A DNA stretch of 38,829 nt from Oscillospiraceae bacterium (GTDB taxonomy: Bacteria; Bacillota; Clostridia; Oscillospirales; Oscillospiraceae). Both the position numbers and the translations under genes were made by a program. This document shows positions 7,291-15,079 of this stretch, one piece after another. Location: assembly GCA_021771265.1 (NCBI GenBank), contig JAETPK010000012.1, positions 1 through 38,829 on the forward strand, read 5' to 3'. Positions within the stretch are counted from its first letter, which is position 1. Each line of letters opens with the position of its first letter. The notes below the pieces were generated by a model, which ran no database searches, was not told the DNA's origin, and saw only the letters and a list, made by a program, of their open reading frames with translations.

Positions 7291-8208
7291 ATGATCGTAT
7301 ATCAGGAGCTTTCCTCCCTTGAAAAAGACCTCGGCTTTTCGGCAAGAGCGCTGTACAGCGTCAGTTATCACCGCGGGGCTCATTACCGGAAGGTCCGCCT
7401 TCCCAAAGGCGGCGGAACGTTCCGCACACTGTTCGTGCCGGATGATTTTCTGAAAGCCATCCAGCGCAGCATCGCCAATCACCTGCTTGCCGGCGAGGAG
7501 ATCTCGCCGTTTGCCGCTGCGTACCGGCCCGGCGGCAGCACATTGCGCAACGCAAGGCCGCATGCGGGGCGGCCTGTCATCTTGAAGCTGGATGTCCGGC
7601 AGTTCTTTGACCACATTATTTATCCGATGGTAAAAGAGAAGGCGTTTCCGGCCGAACGCTATTCTGAGGCAAACCGTGTCCTTTTGACGATGCTGTGCAT
7701 GTATCAGGACGCGCTTCCCCAGGGAGCGCCGACCTCGCCGGCCATCTCCAACATCATCATGCGGGATTTTGACAACAGAGTGGGCGGATGGTGTGTGAAG
7801 AAAGGCATTACATACACCCGCTATTGTGATGACATGACCTTCTCCGGCAATTTTGAACCGCGGGAGGTCATTTGGCTTGTCAGGCAGGAACTGCGGAAAA
7901 TGGGCTTCTTCCTGAATGACAAAAAGACCGTCATCGCGCGTGACGGTCAAAGGAAAGCGGTCACCGGGATCATTGTCAACGAAAAACCGAATGTATCGGC
8001 GGAATATCGCCGCAGGCTGCGGCAAGAGCTGTACTTCTGCCGGAAATACGGAGTCGAGGAGCACATCCGCAGACAGGGACTGGAGATCTCTGCGCCAGGC
8101 TATACCGCGCAGCTGCTGGGACGGGTCAATTATGTGCTGCAGGTAGTGCCCGGCAATCGGGAGATGCGGGAATATAGGGACTGGCTGCTGCGGCAGCCGC
8201 GTTTTTGA
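7291..8208 (+). CDS. Retron reverse transcriptase
   Basis: The 305-residue protein is a compact reverse transcriptase with retron hallmarks: NARPH (87-91), matching the retron-specific NAxxH; motif A LKLDVRQFFDHI with D101; QGAPTSPAISN (144-154); the catalytic YCDD (178-181), a variant of the commoner YADD; and VTG (224-226) followed by IIVNEKP, which contacts the msr RNA. No extra domain is fused, and no maturase or endonuclease part argues for a group II intron. It should copy the msd part of the upstream RNA into branched msDNA. GGGGAGGAG precedes the ATG by about 8 bases. The DUF4180-like gene follows 23 bases later and a terminator closes the unit. Base composition is visibly less GC-rich than neighbouring genes, suggesting horizontal acquisition. 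Confidence 0.95.
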   Translation: MIVYQELSSLEKDLGFSARALYSVSYHRGAHYRKVRLPKGGGTFRTLFVPDDFLKAIQRSIANHLLAGEEISPFAAAYRPGGSTLRNARPHAGRPVILKLDVRQFFDHIIYPMVKEKAFPAERYSEANRVLLTMLCMYQDALPQGAPTSPAISNIIMRDFDNRVGGWCVKKGITYTRYCDDMTFSGNFEPREVIWLVRQELRKMGFFLNDKKTVIARDGQRKAVTGIIVNEKPNVSAEYRRRLRQELYFCRKYGVEEHIRRQGLEISAPGYTAQLLGRVNYVLQVVPGNREMREYRDWLLRQPRF

Positions 8209-8231
8209 TTTTACCTGATTCGGAGATTCAC

Positions 8232-8597
8232 ATGAAAATTGAAATGATCAAAGAAAAAGACATACTCGTCGCGGTAGTTTCTGATGGTCAAAAACTGATC
8301 GTCGATACCCGGTCCGCCTTGGAACTGGCAATGGCTGTCAAATATGAAACAGGCGCCACCAGGATCGTGATGGATAAGGATCTGGTCTGTGACGAGTTTT
8401 TTGTCCTCAGCACAGGCGTGGCAGGTGAAATTTTGCAGAAGTATATCAACTACCATGTGAAGGCGGCCTTTTATGGCGATTACACCCGCTATACAAGCAA
8501 GCCGCTGCGGGATTTCATCTATGAGTCCAATCAAGGCAAGGATTTTTTCTTTACGGAGAGCAGGGAGGAAGCGGTGAAAAAGCTGCTGGCCTGCTGA
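8232..8597 (+). CDS. DUF4180-family protein, candidate retron effector or partner
   Basis: The 121-residue soluble protein has the features I recall for DUF4180: an N-terminal beta-hairpin with SDGQKLIVDTRSALELA, the block FFVLSTGVAGEILQKYINY (57-75), YGDYTRYTSKPLRDFIYESNQGKDFFF (81-107) and a final EEA helix. No transmembrane segment, nuclease, NTPase or HTH motif is evident. The alternation resembles STAS-like alpha/beta folds (weak inference). Function is unknown. CGGAG lies 6-7 bases before the ATG. The gene starts 23 bases after the reverse transcriptase and before the shared terminator, so it is the only protein co-expressed with the retron and the natural candidate for its effector. 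DUF4180 proteins also occur outside retrons, so a chance neighbour remains possible. Confidence 0.8.
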   Translation: MKIEMIKEKDILVAVVSDGQKLIVDTRSALELAMAVKYETGATRIVMDKDLVCDEFFVLSTGVAGEILQKYINYHVKAAFYGDYTRYTSKPLRDFIYESNQGKDFFFTESREEAVKKLLAC

Positions 8598-8660
8598 TGC
8601 GCCTCCCGTCAGACCATCTTGTAAGCTCCCAGCTGCGTTATCCACCGCGGCAGCCTGAAA

Positions 8661-8691
8661 AGAGAGACACGCCCAGCGTGTCTCTCTTTTT
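8661..8691 (+). terminator. Retron operon terminator
   Basis: AGAGAGACACGC and its perfect complement around CCA, then TTTTT. The reverse strand has a less good A-flanked tract, so it may also serve the converging esterase gene. Confidence 0.92.
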
Positions 8692-8759
8692 GCCGTCTTG
8701 TTTGGATGGAGCGGCGCGTCTCCGGGGATCTTTCGGGGAAGCGCCTTTTGTTCCGCCCA

Positions 8760-9506
8760 TCAGGGCTGGCCCACCACGTTGGGCAGGAAATAGCGGATCT
8801 GCTTTTTCCACCAGGGCCAATCGTGGTTCACGTCCAGGCCCCAGTAATCCACCCAGGCGTGGATGCCCTTGCGGCGCAGCACCTCGTCCAGGCGGCGGGT
8901 GCCGGCCAGCAGCAGGTCCTCCCAGGCGCCCTGGCCCACACAGATCATGATCTTGCACTGGTTGTACAGCTGGATGTAGGGATGGTCTTCCGGCATGCCG
9001 GAGAGACTGGCGCAGGGGTCGTTGGCGTAGACCACCTCGTCCATGTAGCCGTTGTACATGTCATTGGTGTCGTAAATGCCGGACAGGGCGATGACGCTGT
9101 CGAACACGTCCGGCCGGCGGAAGAAAAAGTTGGCGGCGTGATAGGCGCCCATGGAAAAGCCGGTGGCCAGCAGGTCCTGGCCCGTGCCGTTGATCTGGCG
9201 GATGCGGGGCAGCAGCTCCTCCATGATGTAGTTGTACCAGGCCTCATGGAGGCGGACCCGGGTATAGGGGTCACCGCCCACCAGGGAGAGGGTCTCGGTG
9301 TCGATGGTGTCCACGGTGAACAGCTGGAGCTTTCCGCCCTCCAGATAGTCCCCCAGGGTGTCCAGCATCCCAAAGCCCTCCCAGTCAAAAAAGCGGCCGT
9401 TCTGGCAGGGGAACACCAAGACCGGCTTCCCGCCGTGGCCGTATACCTTGAATTCCATGTCCCGCTTCAGACGGGGGCTGTATTCCTTGTAATATTCCGT
9501 GTGCAT
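8760..9506 (-). CDS. Alpha/beta-hydrolase, putative esterase family
   Basis: The 248-residue cytoplasmic-looking protein (no signal peptide) carries the nucleophile elbow GFSMG (116-120, Ser118) and a late His in DVNHDW (His228), giving two members of a Ser-Asp-His triad; the acidic residue is probably in GQGAWED (191-197). The pattern YGHGGKPVLVFPCQNGRFFDWEGFGM and the overall length resemble the esterase D/antigen 85-like family. The substrate is not evident. AAGGAGG precedes the ATG. It is divergent from the ATP-grasp gene (144 bp between start codons), which hints at shared regulation but not necessarily shared function. Confidence 0.85.
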   Translation of the reverse strand: MHTEYYKEYSPRLKRDMEFKVYGHGGKPVLVFPCQNGRFFDWEGFGMLDTLGDYLEGGKLQLFTVDTIDTETLSLVGGDPYTRVRLHEAWYNYIMEELLPRIRQINGTGQDLLATGFSMGAYHAANFFFRRPDVFDSVIALSGIYDTNDMYNGYMDEVVYANDPCASLSGMPEDHPYIQLYNQCKIMICVGQGAWEDLLLAGTRRLDEVLRRKGIHAWVDYWGLDVNHDWPWWKKQIRYFLPNVVGQP

Positions 9507-9584
9507 GGGCGTCTCCTCCTTTGCTCACTGGCAGTTTACCACAAAAGCGGGGGCGGAACAAGACAACGCCCGTGGAATTTTCTC

Positions 9585-9613
9585 TTGCAATTGAAGGGAT
9601 AAGCGCCTATAAT
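9585..9613 (+). promoter_or_regulatory. Promoter of the ATP-grasp gene
   Basis: TTGCAA (9585-9590), 17-bp spacer, consensus TATAAT (9608-9613). Confidence 0.8.
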
Positions 9614-9650
9614 TCAATGCTATAAAGTGTTAAACCAGGGAGGGGTCACT

Positions 9651-10847
9651 GTGAACTTTGTTTTTATTTCCCCCAACTTTCCGGAGGCGTACCGCTGGTT
9701 CTGCATCCGCCTGAAGGAAAACGGCGTCAATGTGCTGGGCGTGGGCGACTGCCCCTATGAGGGGCTGCATCCGGACCTGAAGCGGGCCCTGACGGAGTAT
9801 TACCGGGTGGACAGCCTGGAGGACTACGACCAAGTGCTGCGGGCCGTGGGTTACTTCACCGGCCAGTACGGCAAAATCGACTGGGTGGAGAGCAACAACG
9901 AATACTGGCTGGAGCTGGACGCCCGGCTGCGGACGGATTTCAACATCACCACCGGATTGAAGTCCCATGAGATCGAAAAATACAAGAGCAAGTTCGCCAT
10001 GAAGGAGTATTACCGCAGGGCGGGCATCCCCTGCGCCCGCTGCCGCCCCGTCACCACCCTGGAGGCCGCTCTGGACTTCATTCATGAGGTGGGCTATCCC
10101 GTCATCGTGAAGCCGGACAACGGCGTGGGCGCCATCGCCACCTGGAAGCTGCAAAGCGACAAAGATACCGAGGACTTCTTCCATGAGCTGCCGCCGGTGC
10201 CTTATCTGATGGAGGAATACGTTACCGGCGTGGTCACCACCTACGACGGCGTGTGTGACTCCCGGGGCGAGGTGCTGTTCGCCGCCAGCCACATCACCCG
10301 CAACTCCATCATGGACATGGTGAACGAGGGCGTGCCTACATACTACTATGTGGACAAGGAGGTCCCCGCCGACGTGGAGGCGGCGGGCAAGGCCACGCTG
10401 AAGGCCTTCGGCGCCTCCAGCCGCTTTTTCCACCTGGAGTTCTTCCGGCTGACGGAGGGCAAGGAGGGCCTGGGCAAGCGGGGAGACATCGTGGCCCTGG
10501 AGGTCAATATGCGCCCCGCCGGCGGCTTTACCCCGGACATGCTGAACTTCGGCCAGAGCGCCGATGTGTATCAGATCTGGGCGGACATGGTGGCCTTCGA
10601 CGAGCTGCGCCATACCTATGATGGCCCCCACACCTACTGCATCTACGCCGGGCGCAGGGACGAGAATCACTACCAGCTGACCCTGCCCCAGCTCCAGGAG
10701 CGCTGCGGTAGCCACGCGAAGCTGTTCACCCGGATGCCGGATGCCCTGGCGGGCACCATGGGCAACCAGGTGGCCATCGCCTGCTTCGATACGCTGGAAG
10801 AGGTGGATGACTTCGTCCGCACCGCCTTTGCCCTGGCGGAGGAATGA
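9651..10847 (+). CDS. ATP-grasp carboxylate-amine ligase-like protein
   Basis: The 398-residue protein has ATP-grasp architecture: an N-terminal Rossmann-like part (FVFISPNFPEAYRWF), the central ATP-binding lobe with YPVIVKPDNGVGA (Lys binding ATP), and the metal-binding segment VALEVNMRPAGGFTPDM with Glu and Asn ligands. Members join a carboxylate to an amine or thiol through an acyl-phosphate; the substrates here are unknown. The GTG at 9651 is chosen because GGGAGGGG lies 5-8 bases upstream and the conserved N-terminus begins there; an in-frame ATG at 9627 has no ribosome site. Monocistronic, with its own promoter and a terminator at 10920. Confidence 0.85.
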   Translation: MNFVFISPNFPEAYRWFCIRLKENGVNVLGVGDCPYEGLHPDLKRALTEYYRVDSLEDYDQVLRAVGYFTGQYGKIDWVESNNEYWLELDARLRTDFNITTGLKSHEIEKYKSKFAMKEYYRRAGIPCARCRPVTTLEAALDFIHEVGYPVIVKPDNGVGAIATWKLQSDKDTEDFFHELPPVPYLMEEYVTGVVTTYDGVCDSRGEVLFAASHITRNSIMDMVNEGVPTYYYVDKEVPADVEAAGKATLKAFGASSRFFHLEFFRLTEGKEGLGKRGDIVALEVNMRPAGGFTPDMLNFGQSADVYQIWADMVAFDELRHTYDGPHTYCIYAGRRDENHYQLTLPQLQERCGSHAKLFTRMPDALAGTMGNQVAIACFDTLEEVDDFVRTAFALAEE

Positions 10848-10859
10848 GCGGACAAAAAG

Positions 10860-10877
10860 CAATGCCTCGCTTTTTGG
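10860..10877 (-). repeat. 18-bp dispersed repeat, copy A (inverted relative to copy B)
   Basis: On the minus strand CCAAAAAGCGAGGCATTG, identical to 19820-19837. Both copies lie just past the 3' end of a gene. Confidence 0.7.
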
Positions 10878-10919
10878 ACTGCCCCGCAGCCCGAAAAGCT
10901 GCCGCTTCGCGGCGCAAAC

Positions 10920-10940
10920 GCCTGTTCTCACAGGCTTTTT
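10920..10940 (+). terminator. Terminator after the ATP-grasp gene
   Basis: GCCTGT-TCTC-ACAGGC followed by TTTTT. Confidence 0.75.
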
Positions 10941-11036
10941 GCAGGCATTCGATTCAACACGAAGGGACTCCCGTCCCCTCGTACTCCCCTTGCTTTTTGC
11001 CAACGCCTTTCCGATCCATCAGGTTTTTTGACAAGC

Positions 11037-11073
11037 AAAGCATCCCGGCGCCGATCCGGCGCCGGGATGCTTT
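11037..11073. terminator. Terminator of the DUF4358 lipoprotein gene (bidirectional)
   Basis: AAAGCATCCCGGCGCC (11037-11052) pairs with its complement at 11058-11073 around a 5-base loop. On the minus strand the arm ends in TTT then GCTTGTC; the T-tract is short. Confidence 0.75.
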
Positions 11074-11077
11074 GTTG

Positions 11078-11866
11078 TTATGCGAACAGGGCGTTGAAGG
11101 CGGCCACCACGTCATCGGCCCCCTCCAGGGCCACCAGCATGACGTAATTGCCGTTGGAGACGATGCGGGAGTTGTTTTTCCAGCCCTCGATACTGGCGGG
11201 ATACCAGGCGCCGCCGGGATTGGCGTCATCGCCCACCTGATAGTCGATGCGGGCTTGGAAAATGTCCTTTACCGCCTGCACGTCGGCGACGTTTTCCACC
11301 TCCACCAGGGCGATCTCGCCCACGGCGGCGGAGATCATGGACATGTACACACTGCACTGGCGGGTTTTGATGCCGCTCAGGCCGGTGTAAAAGGTGTCCA
11401 GCGTTTCTCCCTCCGCCTGCGTCATGGCGGGCATATTGGTGCTGTCCGCCAACAGGGACTCATAGAAAGCGGCCAGGTCCACACTGGTATCGGGCTGCTC
11501 GGCGGGTTTCTCCGCCGGCTTTTCGGCAGGTTTTTCCGCGGGGGGCTCCGCGGGCTTCTGGACAGGCTTTTCCACGGGCTTCTGGGCAGGGGGCTCGGCC
11601 GGCTTCTGGGCGGGCTGGTTGGCGCTCTCCTGGCCGCCGGCGTTTTCCGGCAGCTTGCCGGCATCCTCATCTTCGGCGGGGGCTTCCTCTTCGGGGGATT
11701 CCTCTCCGGAAGATTCTTCCTCCTGGGACTCCTCCGGCTGGACAGGCTCCGTGGTCTCCGTCTTCTCTGTCTCCTCCGGGGCCGCCGGGGCCTCCTGCTT
11801 TCCGCAGGCGGTCAGGGAAAGGGACAGGGCCAGCGCCAAGAGCAGGGCAAGGGTCTTCTGTTTCAT
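11078..11866 (-). CDS. Secreted lipoprotein with DUF4358-like domain
   Basis: The 262-residue protein starts with a lipoprotein signal peptide (MKQKTLALLLALALSLSLTAC, lipobox LTAC, Cys21) and should be anchored on the outer face of the membrane. Residues ~25-130 form a low-complexity spacer rich in Glu then Pro-Ala-Glu-Lys repeats (PAEKPAEKPAEKPAE), likely an extended wall-spanning linker. The C-terminal ~130 residues (LADSTNMPAM through AFNALFA) look like the DUF4358 domain, which has no known activity. The gene is monocistronic with a terminator at 11037. A ribosome site (AAGGAG) lies before the ATG. Confidence 0.85.
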   Translation of the reverse strand: MKQKTLALLLALALSLSLTACGKQEAPAAPEETEKTETTEPVQPEESQEEESSGEESPEEEAPAEDEDAGKLPENAGGQESANQPAQKPAEPPAQKPVEKPVQKPAEPPAEKPAEKPAEKPAEQPDTSVDLAAFYESLLADSTNMPAMTQAEGETLDTFYTGLSGIKTRQCSVYMSMISAAVGEIALVEVENVADVQAVKDIFQARIDYQVGDDANPGGAWYPASIEGWKNNSRIVSNGNYVMLVALEGADDVVAAFNALFA

Positions 11867-11957
11867 GGTGTTTCTCCTTATGTATCAAAGTACTTCTTTC
11901 ATACAGACGCAGGATATCGGAAAAAAGTTCCCCCGTGGGAGACAAACCTCAAAAAAA

Positions 11958-11987
11958 TTTCAGCCTGACAGGACTGTCAGGCTGAAA
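11958..11987 (-). terminator. Terminator of the carbamate kinase gene
   Basis: TTTCAGCCTGACA and its complement around a 4-base loop; on the minus strand it is followed by TTTTTTT. Confidence 0.92.
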
Positions 11988-11992
11988 GACGG

Positions 11993-12943
11993 TTACGCGA
12001 AGGTGACCACGGTGCCGGTCTTGCCGTCCAGGGCCTCCAGGGCCTTGTCCAGGCTGGTGATGATGGCCTTTTTGCCGGGGTTGGACCGGACGAACTTCAT
12101 GGCGGCCTCCACCTTGGGCAGCATGCTGCCGGCGCCGAAGTGGCCCTCCCGGACATAGCGGGCGGCCTCCGCCAGACTCAGGTGGTCCAGGTCCCGCTGG
12201 TCCGGCTGACCAAAGCGGATGGCCACCTTTTCCACCTCCGTCAAAATGAGCAGGGCATCGGCCTCCACCGCCTCCGCCAGCAGTTCCGCGGCAAAGTCCT
12301 TGTCGATGACGGCGGCCACGCCCTCCAGGGTGCCGTCGGGGTTCTCCACCACCGGCACGCCGCCGCCTCCGCAGGTGATGACGATGGCGTGGTCCCACAA
12401 GAGCCGCACGGCGCCGATCTCCACGATGCGGCAGGGCAGGGGGGAGGGCACCACCCGCCGCCAGCCCCGGCCGGCGTCCTCCTTCATGGTGTAGCCCTTC
12501 TCCCGTTCCAGGCGCCGGGCCTCCTCCTCCGTGTAAAAGGCGCCGATGGGCTTGGTGGGTGTCTGGAAGGCGGGGTCCCGGCGGTCCACCACCACCTGGG
12601 TGGTGAGGGACACCACGGGGTAATTGCGGTCCCGCTTGTTCAGGGCGTATTTCAGGGCCTGCTGGATGTGGTAGCCGATATAGCCCTGGCTCATGGCGCC
12701 GCACACGTCAAAGGGCATGGGCGGCACCACGTCCTTGGCGGTCTCGCTGGCCAGGACGATGCGGCCAACCTGGGGGCCGTTGCCGTGGACCACCGCCATT
12801 TCGTAGCCCCGCTGGCTGATCTCGGCGATGAACTCGCTGGTGCGCTTCACCACCTCCAGTTGGGCTTCGGCGGTGGGGGCGCTGTCTTTGGATTGCAGGG
12901 CGTTTCCGCCCAGGGCGATCACGATTCTCTCCGGCATATACAC
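11993..12943 (-). CDS. arcC: Carbamate kinase
   Basis: The 316-residue amino acid kinase fold protein carries the carbamate kinase signatures ALGGNAL near the N-terminus, VVHGNGPQVG, GAMSQGYIGY and VITCGGGGVPV. It interconverts carbamoyl phosphate + ADP and carbamate + ATP, normally yielding ATP at the end of arginine, agmatine or purine breakdown. The GTG at 12943 has AAGGAG 6 bases upstream; an ATG two codons later (MPERIV) is the alternative. No arcA, arcB or catabolic partner is adjacent, so the source of carbamoyl phosphate is not shown here. Confidence 0.95.
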   Translation of the reverse strand: MYMPERIVIALGGNALQSKDSAPTAEAQLEVVKRTSEFIAEISQRGYEMAVVHGNGPQVGRIVLASETAKDVVPPMPFDVCGAMSQGYIGYHIQQALKYALNKRDRNYPVVSLTTQVVVDRRDPAFQTPTKPIGAFYTEEEARRLEREKGYTMKEDAGRGWRRVVPSPLPCRIVEIGAVRLLWDHAIVITCGGGGVPVVENPDGTLEGVAAVIDKDFAAELLAEAVEADALLILTEVEKVAIRFGQPDQRDLDHLSLAEAARYVREGHFGAGSMLPKVEAAMKFVRSNPGKKAIITSLDKALEALDGKTGTVVTFA

Positions 12944-13084
12944 GTTCCACTCCTTGCTTCAAGATCGGCCTTAGTGTCTGCGGAGGCGGGCGCTTTATGC
13001 GGAAAATTTTTTCCGGGCCTGTCCCATCCGGCGGCGGAGCTTACATATTATAGGCAAGAAACTAATTGCAGGAGGGAGACCATC

Positions 13085-13249
13085 ATGATCGCTGCCGAGC
13101 CCCAGGTCTGGACCGTCTGGCTGGACCAGATCCGAAAGATCGCGTCCTTCCACGCCGTGGATGGATACGACCAATGTGAATTCCGGGACCACAGCCACTT
13201 CCTTCACTACATGGAGGACCTGCAAAACAACGGCTATCTGTTTCAATGA
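13085..13249 (+). CDS. Small uncharacterised protein (54 aa)
   Basis: An ATG at 13085 follows a strong ribosome site (AGGAGGG, 8 bases away) and opens a 54-codon frame ending directly before a strong terminator, which argues it is a real gene. The product (MIAAEPQVWTVWLDQI, then SFHAVDG and a HFLHYMEDLQNNGYLFQ tail) is soluble, slightly acidic and His/Tyr-rich near the end. Similar short proteins with an SFH-x-V-x-G core and a GYxFQ-like end seem familiar from clostridial genomes, but I cannot name the family or function. Confidence 0.7.
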   Translation: MIAAEPQVWTVWLDQIRKIASFHAVDGYDQCEFRDHSHFLHYMEDLQNNGYLFQ

Positions 13250-13254
13250 GTACG

Positions 13255-13292
13255 AAAAAAGAAGGACTTCCCAACGGAAGTCCTTCTTTTTT
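13255..13292. terminator. Bidirectional terminator
   Basis: A 17-bp stem (arm GAAGGACTTCC flanked by six A) around CAAC with T-tracts on both strands, serving the 54-aa gene and the converging DUF362 gene. Confidence 0.93.
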
Positions 13293-13300
13293 CATGAAAT

Positions 13301-14422
13301 TCAGATCTTGATGAGCTGGTAGTTCCGGGTGCCCAGACCCAGCTTTTCCCCGTGCTCCAGGCAGACCTGCCAGTCAGTGTCCGGATGGGCCTTCTGGAAG
13401 TAGTCGCCCTGGTTGCAGGCACAGTCCTTGTCGAACAGCACGGAATTGGACACGGCGCTCTGGGCCATGACCGCGTCGGCGCAGGCCTGGTCCAGGGCCA
13501 CGGGGTCAAAGGAGGCAAACATGCCCACATTGGGCACCAGAGGCACGTCGTTTTCCCCGTGGCAGTCGCAGTTGGGGGAGACATCCACCACCAGGGAGAT
13601 GTGGAAGCAGGGACGGCCGTCCACCACGGCCTTCGTGTACTCGGCGATCTTCTTGTTGAGGATGGCGGGGGCCTCGTCATCCCGGGAGGCGATGGCGTCC
13701 TTGGGGCAGATGGCCAGGCACCGGGCGCAGCCCACGCACTTGCTCGTGTCGATGCTGGCCTTGCCGTCCGGGCCGAACTGGGGAGCGCCGTGGGCGCAGA
13801 TTTTGGCGCAGGCCCGGCAGCCCACGCACTTTTTCTGCTTGACGAAGGGCTTGCCGGAGTTGTGCATTTCCATCTTGCCGGCCCGGGAGCCGCAGCCCAT
13901 GCCGATGTTTTTCAAAGTGCCGCCCATGCCGGCCTGCTCATGGCCCTTGAAATGGGTCAGGGAGATGAACACGTCCGCGTCCATGACGGCCCGGCCGATC
14001 TTGGCCTCTTTCACATATTCGCCGCCCTCCACGGGGACGGACACCTCGTCATTGCCCTTCAAACCATCGGCGATGAGGATGTGGCAGCCGGTGTTGTAGG
14101 GATTGAAGCCGTTCTGGTAGGCGGATTCGATATGGTCCAGGGCGTTTTTCCGGCCGCCCACGTACAGGGTGTTGCAGTCTGTCAGGAAGGGCTTGCCCCC
14201 CTGGCTCTTCACCAGGTCCACCACTACCTTGGCCCAGTTGGGCCGCAGATAGGCCAGGTTGCCCGGCTCACCGAAGTGCATTTTGATGGCGACGTATTTG
14301 TCCTCCATGTCGATGTCGCCGAAGCCGGCGGTCATGATGAGGCGGGCCAGCTTCTGGGGCAGGTTCTCCCGCCAGCTGGGACAGCGGAAGTCCGCGAAAT
14401 ACACTTTTGCTTGTTCAGCCAT
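13301..14422 (-). CDS. DUF362 domain protein with two 4Fe-4S clusters
   Basis: The 373-residue protein combines a DUF362 region (KVYFADFRCPSW; KMHFGEPGNLAYLRPN; SLTHFKGHEQAGMGGTLKN) with an inserted ferredoxin module of two motifs, CVGCRACAKIC and CVGCARCLAICP, each binding a 4Fe-4S cluster. It is probably a cytoplasmic electron carrier or Fe-S enzyme; the DUF362 substrate is unknown. The start at 14422 (MAEQAKVYF) has AAAGGAG 7 bases upstream; the longer frame upstream has an unlikely N-terminus. The upstream gene on the same strand ends 40 bp away, so co-transcription is likely. Confidence 0.92.
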   Translation of the reverse strand: MAEQAKVYFADFRCPSWRENLPQKLARLIMTAGFGDIDMEDKYVAIKMHFGEPGNLAYLRPNWAKVVVDLVKSQGGKPFLTDCNTLYVGGRKNALDHIESAYQNGFNPYNTGCHILIADGLKGNDEVSVPVEGGEYVKEAKIGRAVMDADVFISLTHFKGHEQAGMGGTLKNIGMGCGSRAGKMEMHNSGKPFVKQKKCVGCRACAKICAHGAPQFGPDGKASIDTSKCVGCARCLAICPKDAIASRDDEAPAILNKKIAEYTKAVVDGRPCFHISLVVDVSPNCDCHGENDVPLVPNVGMFASFDPVALDQACADAVMAQSAVSNSVLFDKDCACNQGDYFQKAHPDTDWQVCLEHGEKLGLGTRNYQLIKI

Positions 14423-14462
14423 ATTCGATCTCCTTTTCTTGTTACCGCCGTTTTGCCGGCAC

Positions 14463-14876
14463 TTATTCGTCCATATCCACACTGATGTTGTCCGTGCCGT
14501 GCTGGTCGAATTCGGACAGGTAGGCGTCGATGCGGTCCATCAGCTGGGTATAGTTCTCCCGGGTCAGCGGCTCGCCGTCCATGTCCCGCAGGGCCAGCTC
14601 CTCCGCCAGGATCTCGTAAAACACCACATCCTCGTAATTTTCGATGGCCTCGTGGATGCCGCCGTCGGCAAAGGCCCGGGAGGGGATCAGCTCCCCCTGG
14701 CACAGCTCCACCAGCTTGCTCATCTTATGGTCCAGGCAGTGGGAAAAAATCAGGCTCTCCACCTGGTCGTATTCCTTGATGCGGTCATTTTCCCGGGTGG
14801 AGTTCACCACCCAGTTCCCTATGTACACCAGATCCAGCAGATAGCGGTACTGCTGCTCCGTCAGTTCGATCTTCAT
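14463..14876 (-). CDS. Uncharacterised acidic protein (137 aa)
   Basis: I do not recognise the family. The protein (MKIELTEQQYRYLLDLVYIGNWVVNS at the start) is soluble, acidic and mostly helical in appearance, ending DNISVDMDE. The ATG at 14876 has GGGAGGTG 8 bases upstream; the longer in-frame extension to 14954 runs through AT-rich promoter-like DNA and is unlikely. It precedes the DUF362 gene by 40 bp, suggesting one transcript. A TATAAT-like -10 occurs near 14930 on the minus strand without a convincing -35. Confidence 0.75.
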   Translation of the reverse strand: MKIELTEQQYRYLLDLVYIGNWVVNSTRENDRIKEYDQVESLIFSHCLDHKMSKLVELCQGELIPSRAFADGGIHEAIENYEDVVFYEILAEELALRDMDGEPLTRENYTQLMDRIDAYLSEFDQHGTDNISVDMDE

Positions 14877-14985
14877 TGGGCAGACACCTCCCAGTTGCTC
14901 CAAAGTTTTTGCAGTAGTTATGATTATAACAAAGGCGTATGCAAAATTCCACACAAAAAACAGGGTAAAAAGACTAAAATCTGTC

Positions 14986-15014
14986 TTGCGGCAAATATCA
15001 GTACATAGTATAAT
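14986..15014 (+). promoter_or_regulatory. murI promoter
   Basis: TTGCGG (14986-14991), 17-bp spacer, TATAAT (15009-15014). Confidence 0.75.
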
Positions 15015-15079
15015 ATATAACTCGGATGCTGACCGGGTGAGATACAGACCCGGATTTCCATAAGGAGTTCAAAAAAGCT

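Noticed and set aside
7291-8208. Group II intron or diversity-generating retroelement reverse transcriptase
   Set aside because: No maturase/endonuclease domain, no intron RNA domains and no variable-repeat/template-repeat pair; the NAxxH and VTG motifs and the a1/a2 arms point to a retron.
6680-8760. tRNA-flanking attachment sites for a mobile island carrying the retron
   Set aside because: No second copy of the tRNA-Leu 3' end and no integrase gene were found between the tRNA and the esterase gene.
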